NCBI GenBank assembly: GCA_020860515.1
Contig: JAJBUG010000054.1
Span: forward strand, 1-40,525
Source: Bacteroidales bacterium
GTDB taxonomy: Bacteria > Bacteroidota > Bacteroidia > Bacteroidales > Muribaculaceae
Length of the DNA: 40,525 nucleotides
Direction: 5' to 3'
A model generated the notes under the pieces. The model was not told the DNA's origin, made no database searches, and saw only the letters and a program-made list of their open reading frames with translations. The position numbers were made by a program, and so were the translations under genes. How positions within the stretch are numbered: the stretch's first letter is position 1; each line of letters begins with the position of its first letter. Of this stretch, positions 1 through 8,900 are shown piece after piece.

Positions 1-200
1 GGCAAGGACCTTTTTAACCAGTTGTGGAGCGAGGGAACGCATATTGTAACCGGCAACAGTCTTAATCTATGCTATCGGGAACACAGGGCCTCCTCCGTTA
101 AAGGATGGAGATGGTGCTTCACACCCATTTTGTGGAGCAGGATAATTATGACCATTAGCCTAATATTATCCCGAACTCAGGTTATTACTTCTGACTTTAC
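1..200 (+). mobile_element. possible 3' remnant of an insertion sequence
   Basis: The first codons read in frame 1 as GKDLFNQLWSEGTHIVTG, which resembles the part of IS982-type transposases after the DKGY motif (L..L...G.hivT). The reading then loses any resemblance, and a sequence CCCGAACTCAGGTT near 171-184 could be a terminal repeat. The upstream part lies outside the window, so this may be a decayed or frameshifted copy. The rest of 200-303 is AT-rich and shows nothing else. Confidence 0.25.
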
Positions 201-303
201 AAGTACTTTTTATTTAAACAGAAATGTAACCAATATGTTTTTCTTTATCTTGACATTAGTATTTGAGATTTTTTATTATGTGACAATTTTTTTTGGAGAA
301 AAA

Positions 304-336
304 GTTGTGTAGATAATGGGATTTTCATTATCTTTG
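304..336 (+). promoter_or_regulatory. promoter of abiE operon with overlapping inverted repeat
   Basis: GTTG at 304-307 lies 21 bp before TATCTTTG at 329-336, matching the Bacteroidetes -33/-7 pattern. A 7-bp inverted repeat GATAATG (312-318) / CATTATC (326-332) sits between the two boxes and overlaps the -7, a suitable place for repression by the AbiEi antitoxin. Confidence 0.6.
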
Positions 337-353
337 CAACAAATATTCCAGCT

Positions 354-1154
354 ATGGCAATCTCTGAATGGTTAGACAGACGTGAAATGACAGGCTTTCC
401 GACATTTTCTTTTGAAGAAGTCAGGAAGGCTTTCCCTACGTTATCCGCACAAGTGATTTCTAACGAACTGTATCGACAGAACAAGTTAAGAAGGATACAG
501 ACAGTTCACAAGGGATTCTATACTGTGGTTCCAATGCAATACCGTGATAGAGGTGTGGTTCCTCCTTATAATTACATAGATCAATTGATGCGACATCTTA
601 GAAAGCCATATTATATTGCGCTGCTCAGTGCAGGCGTACTTCATGGCGCAGCTCATCAACGCCCTATGAAAATGGCTATAATGACTACCTTGCCTCGTTT
701 GTCGGCTGTAAACAATAAGGAATTATATTGGTGTTATCGTACTGAGTTACCGAAGGATTTGCTTTGTTCAACAAATTCAGATACCAGTATCATCCAATAC
801 TCGTGTGCTGAACTAACGGCCACGGACTTGGTACAATACAGTCAACATATTGGTGGCCTGTCTGCTGCAGCTACAGTGATAGAAGAACTTTCAGAGACGC
901 TGGATTTCACAAAAAATGGAAGGAGAATTCTTCAAGTTTCTACTTTGACTACATTGCAACGACTTGGTTATATACTTGAAGAAATTACTCAAAATACTAC
1001 CCAGGCTGAAATATTATATAGTATTCTTTCAGAGAGTGGGCGCCAAATGAAGTGGAGTCTTCTAACGAGTGAAGGTTCAGATTCGAATTGCACAAGGAAT
1101 GAAAAGTGGAAAATAATAGTAAATAAGCCTATAGAACCGGATGATATATGGTAA
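354..1154 (+). CDS. abiEi: AbiEi-family antitoxin of type IV toxin-antitoxin system
   Basis: Predicted antitoxin of an AbiE system; in the family it contains an N-terminal winged helix that binds its own promoter and a C-terminal domain that counteracts the toxin without a stable complex. The 266-residue protein starts with a helix-turn-helix-like segment (about 16-55, with FSFEEVRKAFPTLSAQVISN) and continues with the family's middle motif around YYIALLSAGVLHGAAHQRP (about 90-110). The ATG at 354 follows the -7 box by about 17 nt. It overlaps the toxin gene by 7 bp, which suggests translational coupling. Its AT-rich sequence differs from the core genes further right, consistent with horizontal acquisition. 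The family call rests on motif pattern and on the partner gene. Confidence 0.85.
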   Translation: MAISEWLDRREMTGFPTFSFEEVRKAFPTLSAQVISNELYRQNKLRRIQTVHKGFYTVVPMQYRDRGVVPPYNYIDQLMRHLRKPYYIALLSAGVLHGAAHQRPMKMAIMTTLPRLSAVNNKELYWCYRTELPKDLLCSTNSDTSIIQYSCAELTATDLVQYSQHIGGLSAAATVIEELSETLDFTKNGRRILQVSTLTTLQRLGYILEEITQNTTQAEILYSILSESGRQMKWSLLTSEGSDSNCTRNEKWKIIVNKPIEPDDIW

Positions 1155-1942
1155 CTCAATCAGCAATACAACAATGGCGTGAAATTGCGCCATGGATCGA
1201 TATGGCAAATGTAGAGCAGGATTTGATCATCTCCCGAGCATTGGTGGCAATCTTTGGTGATGACTTCCTTGCCAGCCAACTTGCCTTCCGAGGAGGAACG
1301 GCACTACATAAACTGCATATGCAGCCTCAGGTCAGGTATAGCGAGGATATTGACCTTGTCCAAATCCATGCAGGACCCATAAAGCCCATTATGTTTCGGC
1401 TTGGTGAGGTATTATCCTTTCTGCCTGATAGAGTGACAAAACAGAAGCGCTATAACAACACTATGCTTTGTCGAATACAATCTGAAGGCATGCCCCCAGT
1501 GCAATTGCGACTCAAGATAGAAATCAACTGTTTTGAACATTTCTCAGAAATGGGTTTTGTAAAGTTGCCTTTCGCAATGGATAACCAATGGTTTAGTGGC
1601 TCATGTAACATTACAACCTACCACTTTGCTGAGCTCCTTGGCACAAAGCTAAGAGCTTTATATCAGCGCAAAAAAGGACGTGATCTTCTGGATCTATACC
1701 TTGCGTTAAGTCAATCGGTTGTAAACACCGAGGATATAATCCGTTGTTATAAGAGATACATTTCTTTCGTGGTTGATCAACCGCCAACTTACAAGCAATT
1801 CATCCAAAATATGGAAGAAAAGATGAATGATCAAGATTTCTTAACGGATTCTACATGGCTTCTGCGTCCCGAAGTTTCGTTCAACCCGCACGAAGCCTAC
1901 GATCTTGTCCGTTCGTCATTGATTGAAAAACTCCGAAAATAG
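1148..1942 (+). CDS. abiEii: AbiEii-family nucleotidyltransferase toxin
   Basis: Predicted toxin of the pair, a DNA polymerase beta-type nucleotidyltransferase; relatives block growth or abort phage infection by modifying RNA, and some are reported to add nucleotides to tRNA. Visible motifs are FRGGTALHK (about 47-55, the GG/GS active-site motif) and RYSEDIDLV (about 63-71, the metal-binding DxD). A third conserved block is LLGTKLRALYQRKKGRDLLDLY (about 167-188). The protein is full length at 264 residues and appears intact. It overlaps the antitoxin gene by 7 bp, and an integrase stub follows 13 bp downstream on the other strand, so the pair probably came with an integrated element. Confidence 0.88.
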   Translation: MVTQSAIQQWREIAPWIDMANVEQDLIISRALVAIFGDDFLASQLAFRGGTALHKLHMQPQVRYSEDIDLVQIHAGPIKPIMFRLGEVLSFLPDRVTKQKRYNNTMLCRIQSEGMPPVQLRLKIEINCFEHFSEMGFVKLPFAMDNQWFSGSCNITTYHFAELLGTKLRALYQRKKGRDLLDLYLALSQSVVNTEDIIRCYKRYISFVVDQPPTYKQFIQNMEEKMNDQDFLTDSTWLLRPEVSFNPHEAYDLVRSSLIEKLRK

Positions 1943-1955
1943 CTCATCATTTGCA

Positions 1956-2180
1956 TTATTGCATGAGGTCGATGATGCCACGTAGGGTGGAGTCTTCGAT
2001 GTTGCGGTAGCGGGCGAAGGCGTGGCTACCTTCGGTGTGGCCGCTCATCTTGCCGATGAGGTTGGGGTCTTGAACCTTCATGTAAGCATTGCCGATGAAG
2101 GTGCGCCGAGCGAGGTGACTGCTTACCACCTCATTTATGGGTATTTCATACCCTTTAAAATAAGTTTCCCCTGCGGGGAC
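1956..2180 (-). pseudogene. C-terminal stub of a tyrosine recombinase (integrase)
   Basis: Reading the minus strand in one frame ending in TAA at 1956-1958 gives VVSSHLARRTFIGNAYMK, then a KMSGHTEGSHAFARYRNI block and a short tail to IIDLMQ. These match box II of tyrosine recombinases: HxxR-like SSHLARR, the GH of SGH, and the catalytic Tyr in ARYR. Only about 60-70 residues remain; the frame is closed by a stop near 2202-2204 and no N-terminal or catalytic-core part is present. The remnant probably belonged to the element that carried abiE. Confidence 0.75.
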
Positions 2181-2189
2181 ACTCAGAGA

Positions 2190-2259
2190 AATCCCAAGTA
2201 GTTAAAAATCAACTGCTTGGGATTTTCTCTTTTGTAAATTGCCACCCATATTGCCACCC
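2190..2259. repeat. hairpin and 12-bp direct repeat next to the integrase stub
   Basis: AATCCCAAGTAGTT (2190-2203) and AACTGCTTGGGATT (2211-2224) form a 14-bp stem with one mismatch and a 7-nt loop. TTGCCACCC occurs at 2239-2247 and again at 2251-2259 (12-bp period). Their position beside an integrase remnant would fit the end of an integrated element, but no matching attachment site was found. In 2260-2414 nothing further is recognised. Confidence 0.4.
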
Positions 2260-2414
2260 TTTACTAAATTTTGTGGCCAGTGGCAATGACGCCTGCCGAA
2301 TTCCGCTCTCTTGACCGCAAAGAAGGAAGCAAAAATCAAAGCCAACTTATTGTAGAGCAATGATTTTTAAATTATATTTAACTGATGTATTGAATTTTGC
2401 GGATTGGGTACGAG

Positions 2415-3233
2415 TTATTTCTCAGTTCGAGATAACATGGGAGGATACTGTTGATCATCGACAGGCTCAAGCCATTCGTTGGAGGGCGAAGCGCCGAGAT
2501 GAGTGTGGTAAGTGAGATGCTGCATCCAGGAGTCGGCTGCTGCTCCATGCCAGTGCTTGACTCCCTCAGGGATGGCAATTACCACTCCAGGCTTCAATTC
2601 CACGGGATCCTTGCCCCATTCCTGATACCACCCGCGGCCAGCCACGCACACAAGCACTTGCACTTGGTCGTGATGCACATGCCAATTGTTGCGACAACCG
2701 GGTTCGAAGGTAACATTGATGGGCCCACCCTCTGCGGCATCCATGGGTGCAAGATAGCTTTGGCCGATGAAATATTGGGCAAAGCCATCGTTGGGTTCAC
2801 CAATAGGATAAGGGGTTGACATCTGAAATTCCTCGCAAGTTTGCACCGGTGATTCCCACACTTCCTTAGCCATCCGGAAAGCAGCCCAAGCCTTAGGCCA
2901 TCCCTGATAGAATGCGGCGTGAGTGATGACCTCGGCAATCTCGTCGCGGCTTACGCCATTAGCCTTTGCGAATTCGAGATGGTGGCGAAATGATGAATCG
3001 GTAAGTCCTTGAGCCATAAGGGCAACCACGGTGACGAGCGAGCGGTCGTGGAGCGAAAGCTGGTTCTGACGATTCCATTCTTCACCGAAGAGCACATCGT
3101 CGTTCAGGCGAGCAAACTCAGGAGCGAACTCTCCAAGTTGCGTGCGTCCTGCTGTCTGAGTGATTGGTTTTTCTTGTGAATATGTCATAATTGTAGCGGT
3201 TAGGACCAAAACGGCCAGGATTATTTTTCTCAT
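2415..3233 (-). CDS. secreted carboxymuconolactone decarboxylase-cupin fusion protein
   Basis: Two-domain protein of 272 residues. After an N-terminal signal peptide (MRKIILAVLVLTATIMTYSQ) comes a carboxymuconolactone decarboxylase/AhpD-like helical domain (about 35-125; LNDDVLFGEEWNRQNQLSLH, then LEFAKANGVSRDEIAEVITH). A cupin domain follows (about 155-250) with metal-binding HVHHDQVQ and the second motif GVKHWHGA. The CMD part lacks the obvious CxxC pair of peroxidase members. The longer frame opens at 3308, but the Met at 3231-3233 begins a proper signal peptide and is preferred. The substrate is unknown; such proteins are often annotated as oxidoreductase-associated or detoxifying. It stands alone between the integrase stub and the ATPase gene. 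Confidence 0.8.
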   Translation of the reverse strand: MRKIILAVLVLTATIMTYSQEKPITQTAGRTQLGEFAPEFARLNDDVLFGEEWNRQNQLSLHDRSLVTVVALMAQGLTDSSFRHHLEFAKANGVSRDEIAEVITHAAFYQGWPKAWAAFRMAKEVWESPVQTCEEFQMSTPYPIGEPNDGFAQYFIGQSYLAPMDAAEGGPINVTFEPGCRNNWHVHHDQVQVLVCVAGRGWYQEWGKDPVELKPGVVIAIPEGVKHWHGAAADSWMQHLTYHTHLGASPSNEWLEPVDDQQYPPMLSRTEK

Positions 3234-3342
3234 GTTAATGAAATATGAATGAATTACCATTGCAAAGATACTACCAATCTTCCAACTGTATGTTACTCTG
3301 AAGCTCAAAGCTTGTTATTTTAAAGCCTAAAAATAATTTAGA

Positions 3343-3374
3343 TTTGGAAAATTAAAATAGATATTGTAATTTTG
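3343..3374 (+). promoter_or_regulatory. promoter of the DUF234-type ATPase gene
   Basis: TTTG (3343-3346) is followed after 20 bp by TAATTTTG (3367-3374), an excellent match to the Bacteroidetes consensus. Transcription would start about 3380, immediately before the 15-bp repeats. Confidence 0.7.
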
Positions 3375-3390
3375 CAGATACGAAACCGCC

Positions 3391-3445
3391 ATTTCGGAAA
3401 TGGTCATTTCGGAAACCATCATTTCGGAAATCAGTGTTTCAAAAA
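3391..3445 (+). repeat. 15-bp iterated repeats in the ATPase leader
   Basis: ATTTCGGAAA occurs at 3391-3400, 3406-3415 and 3421-3430, exactly 15 bp apart, with a degenerate fourth copy GTTTCAAAAA at 3436-3445. The first copy sits in an odd-length palindrome, CCATTTC-G-GAAATGG. The exact spacing (about 1.5 helical turns) just downstream of the promoter suggests an operator array or a structured leader. Confidence 0.65.
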
Positions 3446-3487
3446 AGACTATTAAGACAATATTCAAATCAACTAATTTGACCAATT

Positions 3488-4807
3488 ATGAAATTTTACG
3501 ATAGAGAAGAAGAATTGACGCTGTTACGAACAACAGTAGAAAAATCTAAGAAAGAGGCACAGTTCACTGTGTTGACTGGTAGGCGTAGAATTGGAAAGAC
3601 AACTTTAATGTTGAAAGCTTTCGAGAACGAAACCATGTTATATTTCTTTGTGGCCCGTAAGGCAGAACAAGATTTGTGTCTTGATTTTGCAAAGGAGATG
3701 GAGGAAAAGCTTGGAATGCCAGCTATTGGTGCTCCCAAGAACTTTGCTTTGATCTTTGAAGCTGTAATGAAAATTTCGGAGACACGATCCTTTACTCTTG
3801 TTATAGATGAATTTCAAGAATTCCTACGCGTAAATCCTTCTGTTTTCAGTGAGATTCAACGTATTTGGGATCTTTATAAGACCAAATCAAAAATCAACCT
3901 TGTTGCAAGCGGTTCGATATATCGGTTAATGACTAAAATCTTCTCTGATAGAAATGAGCCTTTGTACAGTCGTCAAACTAAAATGATTACTGTTAGGCCT
4001 TTTACTACTTCAGTACTAAAAAAGATACTTCATGATTATAATCTTGATTATACGCCTGAAGATCTGCTTTCTCTCTATGCCTTCACTGGAGGTGTGGCCA
4101 AATATATAGAGGCTCTAATGGATGCTGGTGCCGTTTCTTCTGAACTTATGATCAAAGAGATTATAAGAAAGGATTCCATATTTCTCAATGAGGGAAAATT
4201 CCTGCTTCTTGAAGAATTCGGCAAGGATTATAATATTTACTTTTCTATTCTTTCTGCGATAGCTTCTGGTAATACCAGCCGAGCAGAGATAGAGGATATC
4301 ATTGGTAAAGAAATCGGAGGTTACCTCACTAATCTTGAGGGGGCTTATGCCTTGATTGAGAAGAAACTGCCTATGTTCCAGGCATCTGCTAATAAGAACG
4401 TTAAATATCAGATTAAGGACTGTTTTCTGTCTTTCTGGTTTCGTTTTGTTTATAAGTATAATTATATTCTTGAGATTCAAGCCTATGAGCAAATGCGGAA
4501 GATAATAGAACGTGACCTTCCCACATTCCAAGGGTTTGCTTTGGAGCGTTATTTCCGTAGCAAGCTAATGGAATCTCAACAATGCACTCGTATCGGGGGT
4601 TGGTGGGATCGTCTCAATGAAAATGAAATCGACATCATTGCAGCCAACGAACTGGAAAAGTGGGTCAATTTTTATGAAGTTAAGCGCAATCCCAAGCGTT
4701 ATGACGAGAATCTCCTTCTCACTAAAATCGCCACCTTCATAAAATCCACCCACCAGTTCCACGATTACACCATTAACCACTCGTGCCTTTCCCTCTCCGA
4801 CATGTGA
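3488..4807 (+). CDS. AAA ATPase with DUF234-type nuclease-like C-terminus
   Basis: 439-residue member of the archaeal/bacterial ATPase family often found with a DUF234 tail. Walker A is TGRRRIGKTTL (about 30-40), Walker B is TLVIDEFQEF (about 101-110), and a sensor-like VASGS follows. A winged-helix region lies about 245-310. The C-terminus carries a PD-(D/E)xK-like signature: EIDIIA followed by FYEVKRN (about 380-405), so it may cut or bind nucleic acid. The biological role of the family is unsettled. The gene is AT-rich compared with the core to the right, and its leader has iterated repeats. It is followed by a composite palindromic element. Confidence 0.8.
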   Translation: MKFYDREEELTLLRTTVEKSKKEAQFTVLTGRRRIGKTTLMLKAFENETMLYFFVARKAEQDLCLDFAKEMEEKLGMPAIGAPKNFALIFEAVMKISETRSFTLVIDEFQEFLRVNPSVFSEIQRIWDLYKTKSKINLVASGSIYRLMTKIFSDRNEPLYSRQTKMITVRPFTTSVLKKILHDYNLDYTPEDLLSLYAFTGGVAKYIEALMDAGAVSSELMIKEIIRKDSIFLNEGKFLLLEEFGKDYNIYFSILSAIASGNTSRAEIEDIIGKEIGGYLTNLEGAYALIEKKLPMFQASANKNVKYQIKDCFLSFWFRFVYKYNYILEIQAYEQMRKIIERDLPTFQGFALERYFRSKLMESQQCTRIGGWWDRLNENEIDIIAANELEKWVNFYEVKRNPKRYDENLLLTKIATFIKSTHQFHDYTINHSCLSLSDM

Positions 4808-4889
4808 TTTTGGAAAAGTGACTAACAGGATAGAATGCACCTACGGGGTTGGCAGATACAATATTATAATTTAATTTTAATCTGAACAA

Positions 4890-5021
4890 GGAACTCCGTA
4901 GGAGTTCTTTCAAATAGATACCGAATGCTCTCAAAAACCACAAAATCGGAGCCTTTGGCACCGATTTTGTGTGTAAAAATGGGAATATTGATAACTATTT
5001 GAAAGAATCCCTCCGGGATTC
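4890..5021. repeat. composite REP-like palindromic element, copy 1
   Basis: A nested structure. The left hairpin is GAACTCC/GGAGTTC (4891-4907) and the right hairpin is GAATCCC/GGGATTC (5005-5021). A 13-bp inverted repeat TTCTTTCAAATAG (4905-4917) / CTATTTGAAAGAA (4995-5007) lies inside them. The centre is a long stem, CACAAAATCGG (4939-4949) / CCGATTTTGTG (4961-4971), extended by GCC/GGC around a TTT loop. The 51 bp at 4957-5007 recur exactly, in inverted orientation, at 40471-40521. The element sits between the ATPase gene and a convergent gene. The stretch 4808-4889 holds nothing else recognised. Confidence 0.8.
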
Positions 5022-5067
5022 CGTGACGAGATTGCATTATGACATGCCCTCTTTTTGCTTGGCCTCG

Positions 5068-5922
5068 CTACTTTTTGAGGAGCTTTTTGGTGTGGGTGGA
5101 GTGGGGGGTGGTGGCAGTGAGGATGTAGATGCCTGGGGGCAGGCCGGAGACATCGAGGGCGGAGGTGGGGCAGCTTGCCGTGAGTACGCGTTTGCCCGTG
5201 ATGGCAGTGAGAGTTAAGGTTTCGATTACCTCTCCGCTGACCTCCACATTGAGTGCATCACGCATGGGCAATGGCCATACTCGCAATGCGCCATCCCTCA
5301 CAGCATCGCTGATGCCTGAATCTGGATTGCCGGGGGCATCGGGATTGAACTCGGAATAGCAGTAGAGCATCACATCATGATCAGGCATCACATATTTGAA
5401 GGTGGCTTCTTCGGATACTAAGTTGCCATCCTCATCCTCCCATCGCTGGAAATAGAAGTTGGTGAAGTTGAAAGCCGAAATCCAAATTGCGTTGCCTTCG
5501 TAAACTTCTGTGGAAACTATATTGAACCAAGCAGCTCCGGCTGGCACCGAACATACCGACAATGTACGCAATGAGATCGAACCCTTATTCTCCGAGCCAG
5601 TAGGATTGCCAGGCGCTTCTGGGTCATACAAATATCGGCTTTCAAGAATTACATTATGAGCTGGCATTATGAAGAAATAATCAGATTCAGAAGATAACAA
5701 ATTGTTATCTTCGTCATACCATCCAATGAACTGGAATCCGGTTGTACCATAAGTGTTTAGCCCTACGTATGCGCCTTCGGAAAAATTAATCCCTTCGTAC
5801 GAAGATACTGATCCTGCCCCTTCGGGGGTGATATAAGTTTCAATAGTATAGGCCCAGGCGTGGCTCAGCACAATATGGCTGAGCCATAGACCTATCACAA
5901 TTAGTAATCGCTTCATAATCAA
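5068..5922 (-). CDS. secreted protein with InlB-type repeats and C-terminal sorting domain
   Basis: 284 residues with an N-terminal signal peptide (MKRLLIVIGLWLSHIVLSHA from the second Met). Two copies of a bacterial-repeat module follow: about 25-95 (FQFIGWYDEDNNLLSSE then YFFIMPAHNV) and about 110-190 (FYFQRWEDEDGNLVSEE then FKYVMPDHDV). Such modules are known from listerial InlB B-repeats and many Bacteroidales surface proteins. The last 80 residues look like a type A C-terminal sorting domain of the type IX secretion system, with VWPLPMRDALNV, LDVSGLPPGIYILTA and terminal KKLLKK. ATG at 5916 (third codon) is an equally good start. Only 3 bp separate it from the larger secreted protein gene upstream, so the two probably form an operon. 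Confidence 0.75.
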   Translation of the reverse strand: MIMKRLLIVIGLWLSHIVLSHAWAYTIETYITPEGAGSVSSYEGINFSEGAYVGLNTYGTTGFQFIGWYDEDNNLLSSESDYFFIMPAHNVILESRYLYDPEAPGNPTGSENKGSISLRTLSVCSVPAGAAWFNIVSTEVYEGNAIWISAFNFTNFYFQRWEDEDGNLVSEEATFKYVMPDHDVMLYCYSEFNPDAPGNPDSGISDAVRDGALRVWPLPMRDALNVEVSGEVIETLTLTAITGKRVLTASCPTSALDVSGLPPGIYILTATTPHSTHTKKLLKK

Positions 5923-5925
5923 TGT

Positions 5926-8900
5926 TTATTTAATGATTACTTTCTTGTTATTCTTGATATACACGCCTGGAGCGGTTGGATTTTCTACCTTGATGCCGCT
6001 GATGGTGTAGATAGCATCGTCGTCAGAGTGACAGTCAGATTCTACGCTTGAAATTCCAAGGCCAATTCTGTAGATATGCAAGCGGAAGCGATTCTCTGCC
6101 TTAGTTGCTTTAGAGGTGAAAGAATAGGAGTGCGTTGCTGTGAGTTCCTCAATAGATCCCTCCAGCAAGTCTTCAATCTCTACTATCCATCCTTCGATTT
6201 CATCTTTCAGATAGATTTGGTAATTACCCTCTTCTCCAATATTGATAGCCAAATCGATGACTCCATCAACCAATGGGCGTTCATTTATGGCATAAGCCAC
6301 TTCAGCTGCAACGGTCCACATTTGTGCTGATGCCTCCACTGGACTCATGAATTTTGCAGCATCACGCTCTGGCTCATAGCCAACTGAAGCCAAGTCGTTG
6401 ATTACAAGGCGAGTTTGGTCTTGACATTCTTGACCTGATATAATGAAGTTGAATATTGTGCGTTCAGCCTTATTGTTCCCATATACTTTTGTGGGAACCT
6501 CCAAAGTGCGAGCTACATTGGTCATCTGGCGTCCCTCAGCATCAAAGACAATTGCATCAACTGCCGATGGCTTCTGCACAAAGAATGCCTCGCCTGGATC
6601 CAGCACATAATCATCGTCGATTGGACTAATGGCCCCATAGATGGAATAAATTGGGTTCCAGATAGTAATTGGAGCCGTGAAATCAAGGAATCGAGTGTCG
6701 AAATAGCAGGGATATGGGTTGCCGAGGAAGTTCCAATTGCAATTTTCCGCCTTTTCGCTCGGGTATTCCTTGAGAGTTACCGTAGCATTGTTGCTGATGA
6801 AAATATTCTGCAAAGCAGGATTGTCGATTGCGTGGAATCTGAATCCGCTATAATCTTGATTGTAACCATCAGCATATCTTGAAGCTTGTATAATAAAGCC
6901 TTGGCCTGCCGGGATTATATCCTCAGCTTCCAATTTTACCCAGGTTTGGTCAAGTTCCCCTTCAGCTCGCTTTTGGCAGTCGTAGGTACGGATGGCATAG
7001 CTGGTGGCACCGTCTAGCACAGTTTCGATGTCGGCCAAATTCGCATCGAATGGAAGCGACATGAACGTCCAGCGCCAAGCTGGAGTATCTACTCTTACGC
7101 TCACTTCCTCAGCGGTTATCTCTGTGTAATTGATCAGTGAAGCATAAGTTACAATGGCGTCCGTAAGCCAATAGATGCCTTTGCCATAGGGATTCCAATA
7201 TGTTTCAAATTTTCTCAAATTAAGCGTTCCGTCACCGGCCACGCTCAGTTGGCCATACTCAGTGATGCCATAATCTATCGATTGCTTGATTAGATAGAGG
7301 TTCGGATGAAAATCTGAAACATATTTATTAGTGGAAATGAAGGTTTCGTTGTGAATTACTATGGTTTCTGGCATGTAATCAATTCCTATGATTGATGGGA
7401 ATTGGTCCCAATAGTCAGTTTGCTTGTAATTATTGGTTGCAATTTGAGGCACATACAGAGTGCAATCGTCCATGCTGCACCCAGAGTTAAATTGAGTTGT
7501 GATGTAGGGAGGTTCAAATGCCAGCGAAGTCACATCTTTTAACGAGCTGCAATAGCTGAATGGCGTGTAAGCAGCCATCACCAGGGTGCTTGGCAGCGTA
7601 ATCTCCTTAAGTGAGGTGCAGTACGAAAATGCCTTGTCACCAATCGTGCTTATTCCTTCGTTGAGCACTATGGTCGATAGGGCATCATCGTTGGCAAAGG
7701 CTCCAAATTCAATGGTAGTGACGGTAGATGGCAGCACCACATTGTCGAGAGTTGTGCAGCGGTGGAACGCTTGGCGGTTGATGGTAACCAACCCTTCGGA
7801 AAACTCTACACATTCGAGCGCAGGATTGTAGTAGAATGCATTTTCCGCCAAAGCAGTAAGGGTAGAAGGCAATTTTACACGCTGATTGCGGTCAAGCCCA
7901 TAAAAAGCGTTCTGACCAAGCGAACACAACCCTTCGGGAAGAATCACCTCGCGGATATTGTCGCACTCTCGGAAAGCATCGTCGCCGATGGATTGGAGCG
8001 TGGCTGGAAATTCTACAGTGTTTAGGATATTGCATTCATAGAATGCCCCTGCGCCAATCGACTGTAATTTAGCTGGAAGCTTTACGCTTTGCAGCAGCGA
8101 GCGCATGTAGAACAGGTTATTAGGCAATTCTGTCATATTGAGGGCTGACATATCCACTACACGCAAATCGGTGAGTCGATTTTCAATATTATAGATATCT
8201 TTAGAGTTGAGGGTGCCAGAAACCTTTAGAATCTGCACATCCGAGAAATTCTCAACCTGCTCCAGTATAAGGTCGCCAAGAGTGCCAGGAATTACCACAT
8301 CCACTACTACTGTTTTGAATCCTAAATATTCTACCATAGCTTTAACCTCGGTCACAGCCTCGTCTACATGGGCATTGTCATAGCTGCCCTCGGCATAAGC
8401 AGCCTCAGCTTTGGCAAGCACATCCTTGGCTTTGGTTAAGACTTCAGCATCCACATCTGCCGAAGCATTGTCGATCGCTTCTTTTAATTGCTCGATTGCC
8501 TCATTTAGATTCTCATAAAGTGCAATAGACTCTTCAACCTTTTCCCAAAGCTTTTTGGCAGCTATGTAAAGTTCGCTCTTCTCTCGGTAATCGGTGCAGT
8601 CCTTAATCTTATCGATAATTTGGATCAGCTCATCGCGTTGCTCTTTGTATTGTGGGTGGTCAAGGCTGCCTTCAGCCTCTTCGATAAGCGATGAACAGAA
8701 TTGATCTAATATTTCTTCCGTGACCTGTGTAAGGCTCATGTTGGTCCATGCTCCCCACAATTCGGTGTAATATTCTACTGTGCATTTTACCCCCACCTTC
8801 ACACTATTGTTCTCAGCGGCATCATAGAATACCCACATCTCATTTTTGAACATGTCCTTTGCAAATGCTTGACCAATTGCATATACATCGCGGCATACAT

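Noticed and set aside
2281..2365. 25-codon ORF from ATG at 2287 (MTPAEFRSLDRKEG...)
   Set aside because: Too short, no promoter or family evidence; possibly a scrap of the decayed element.
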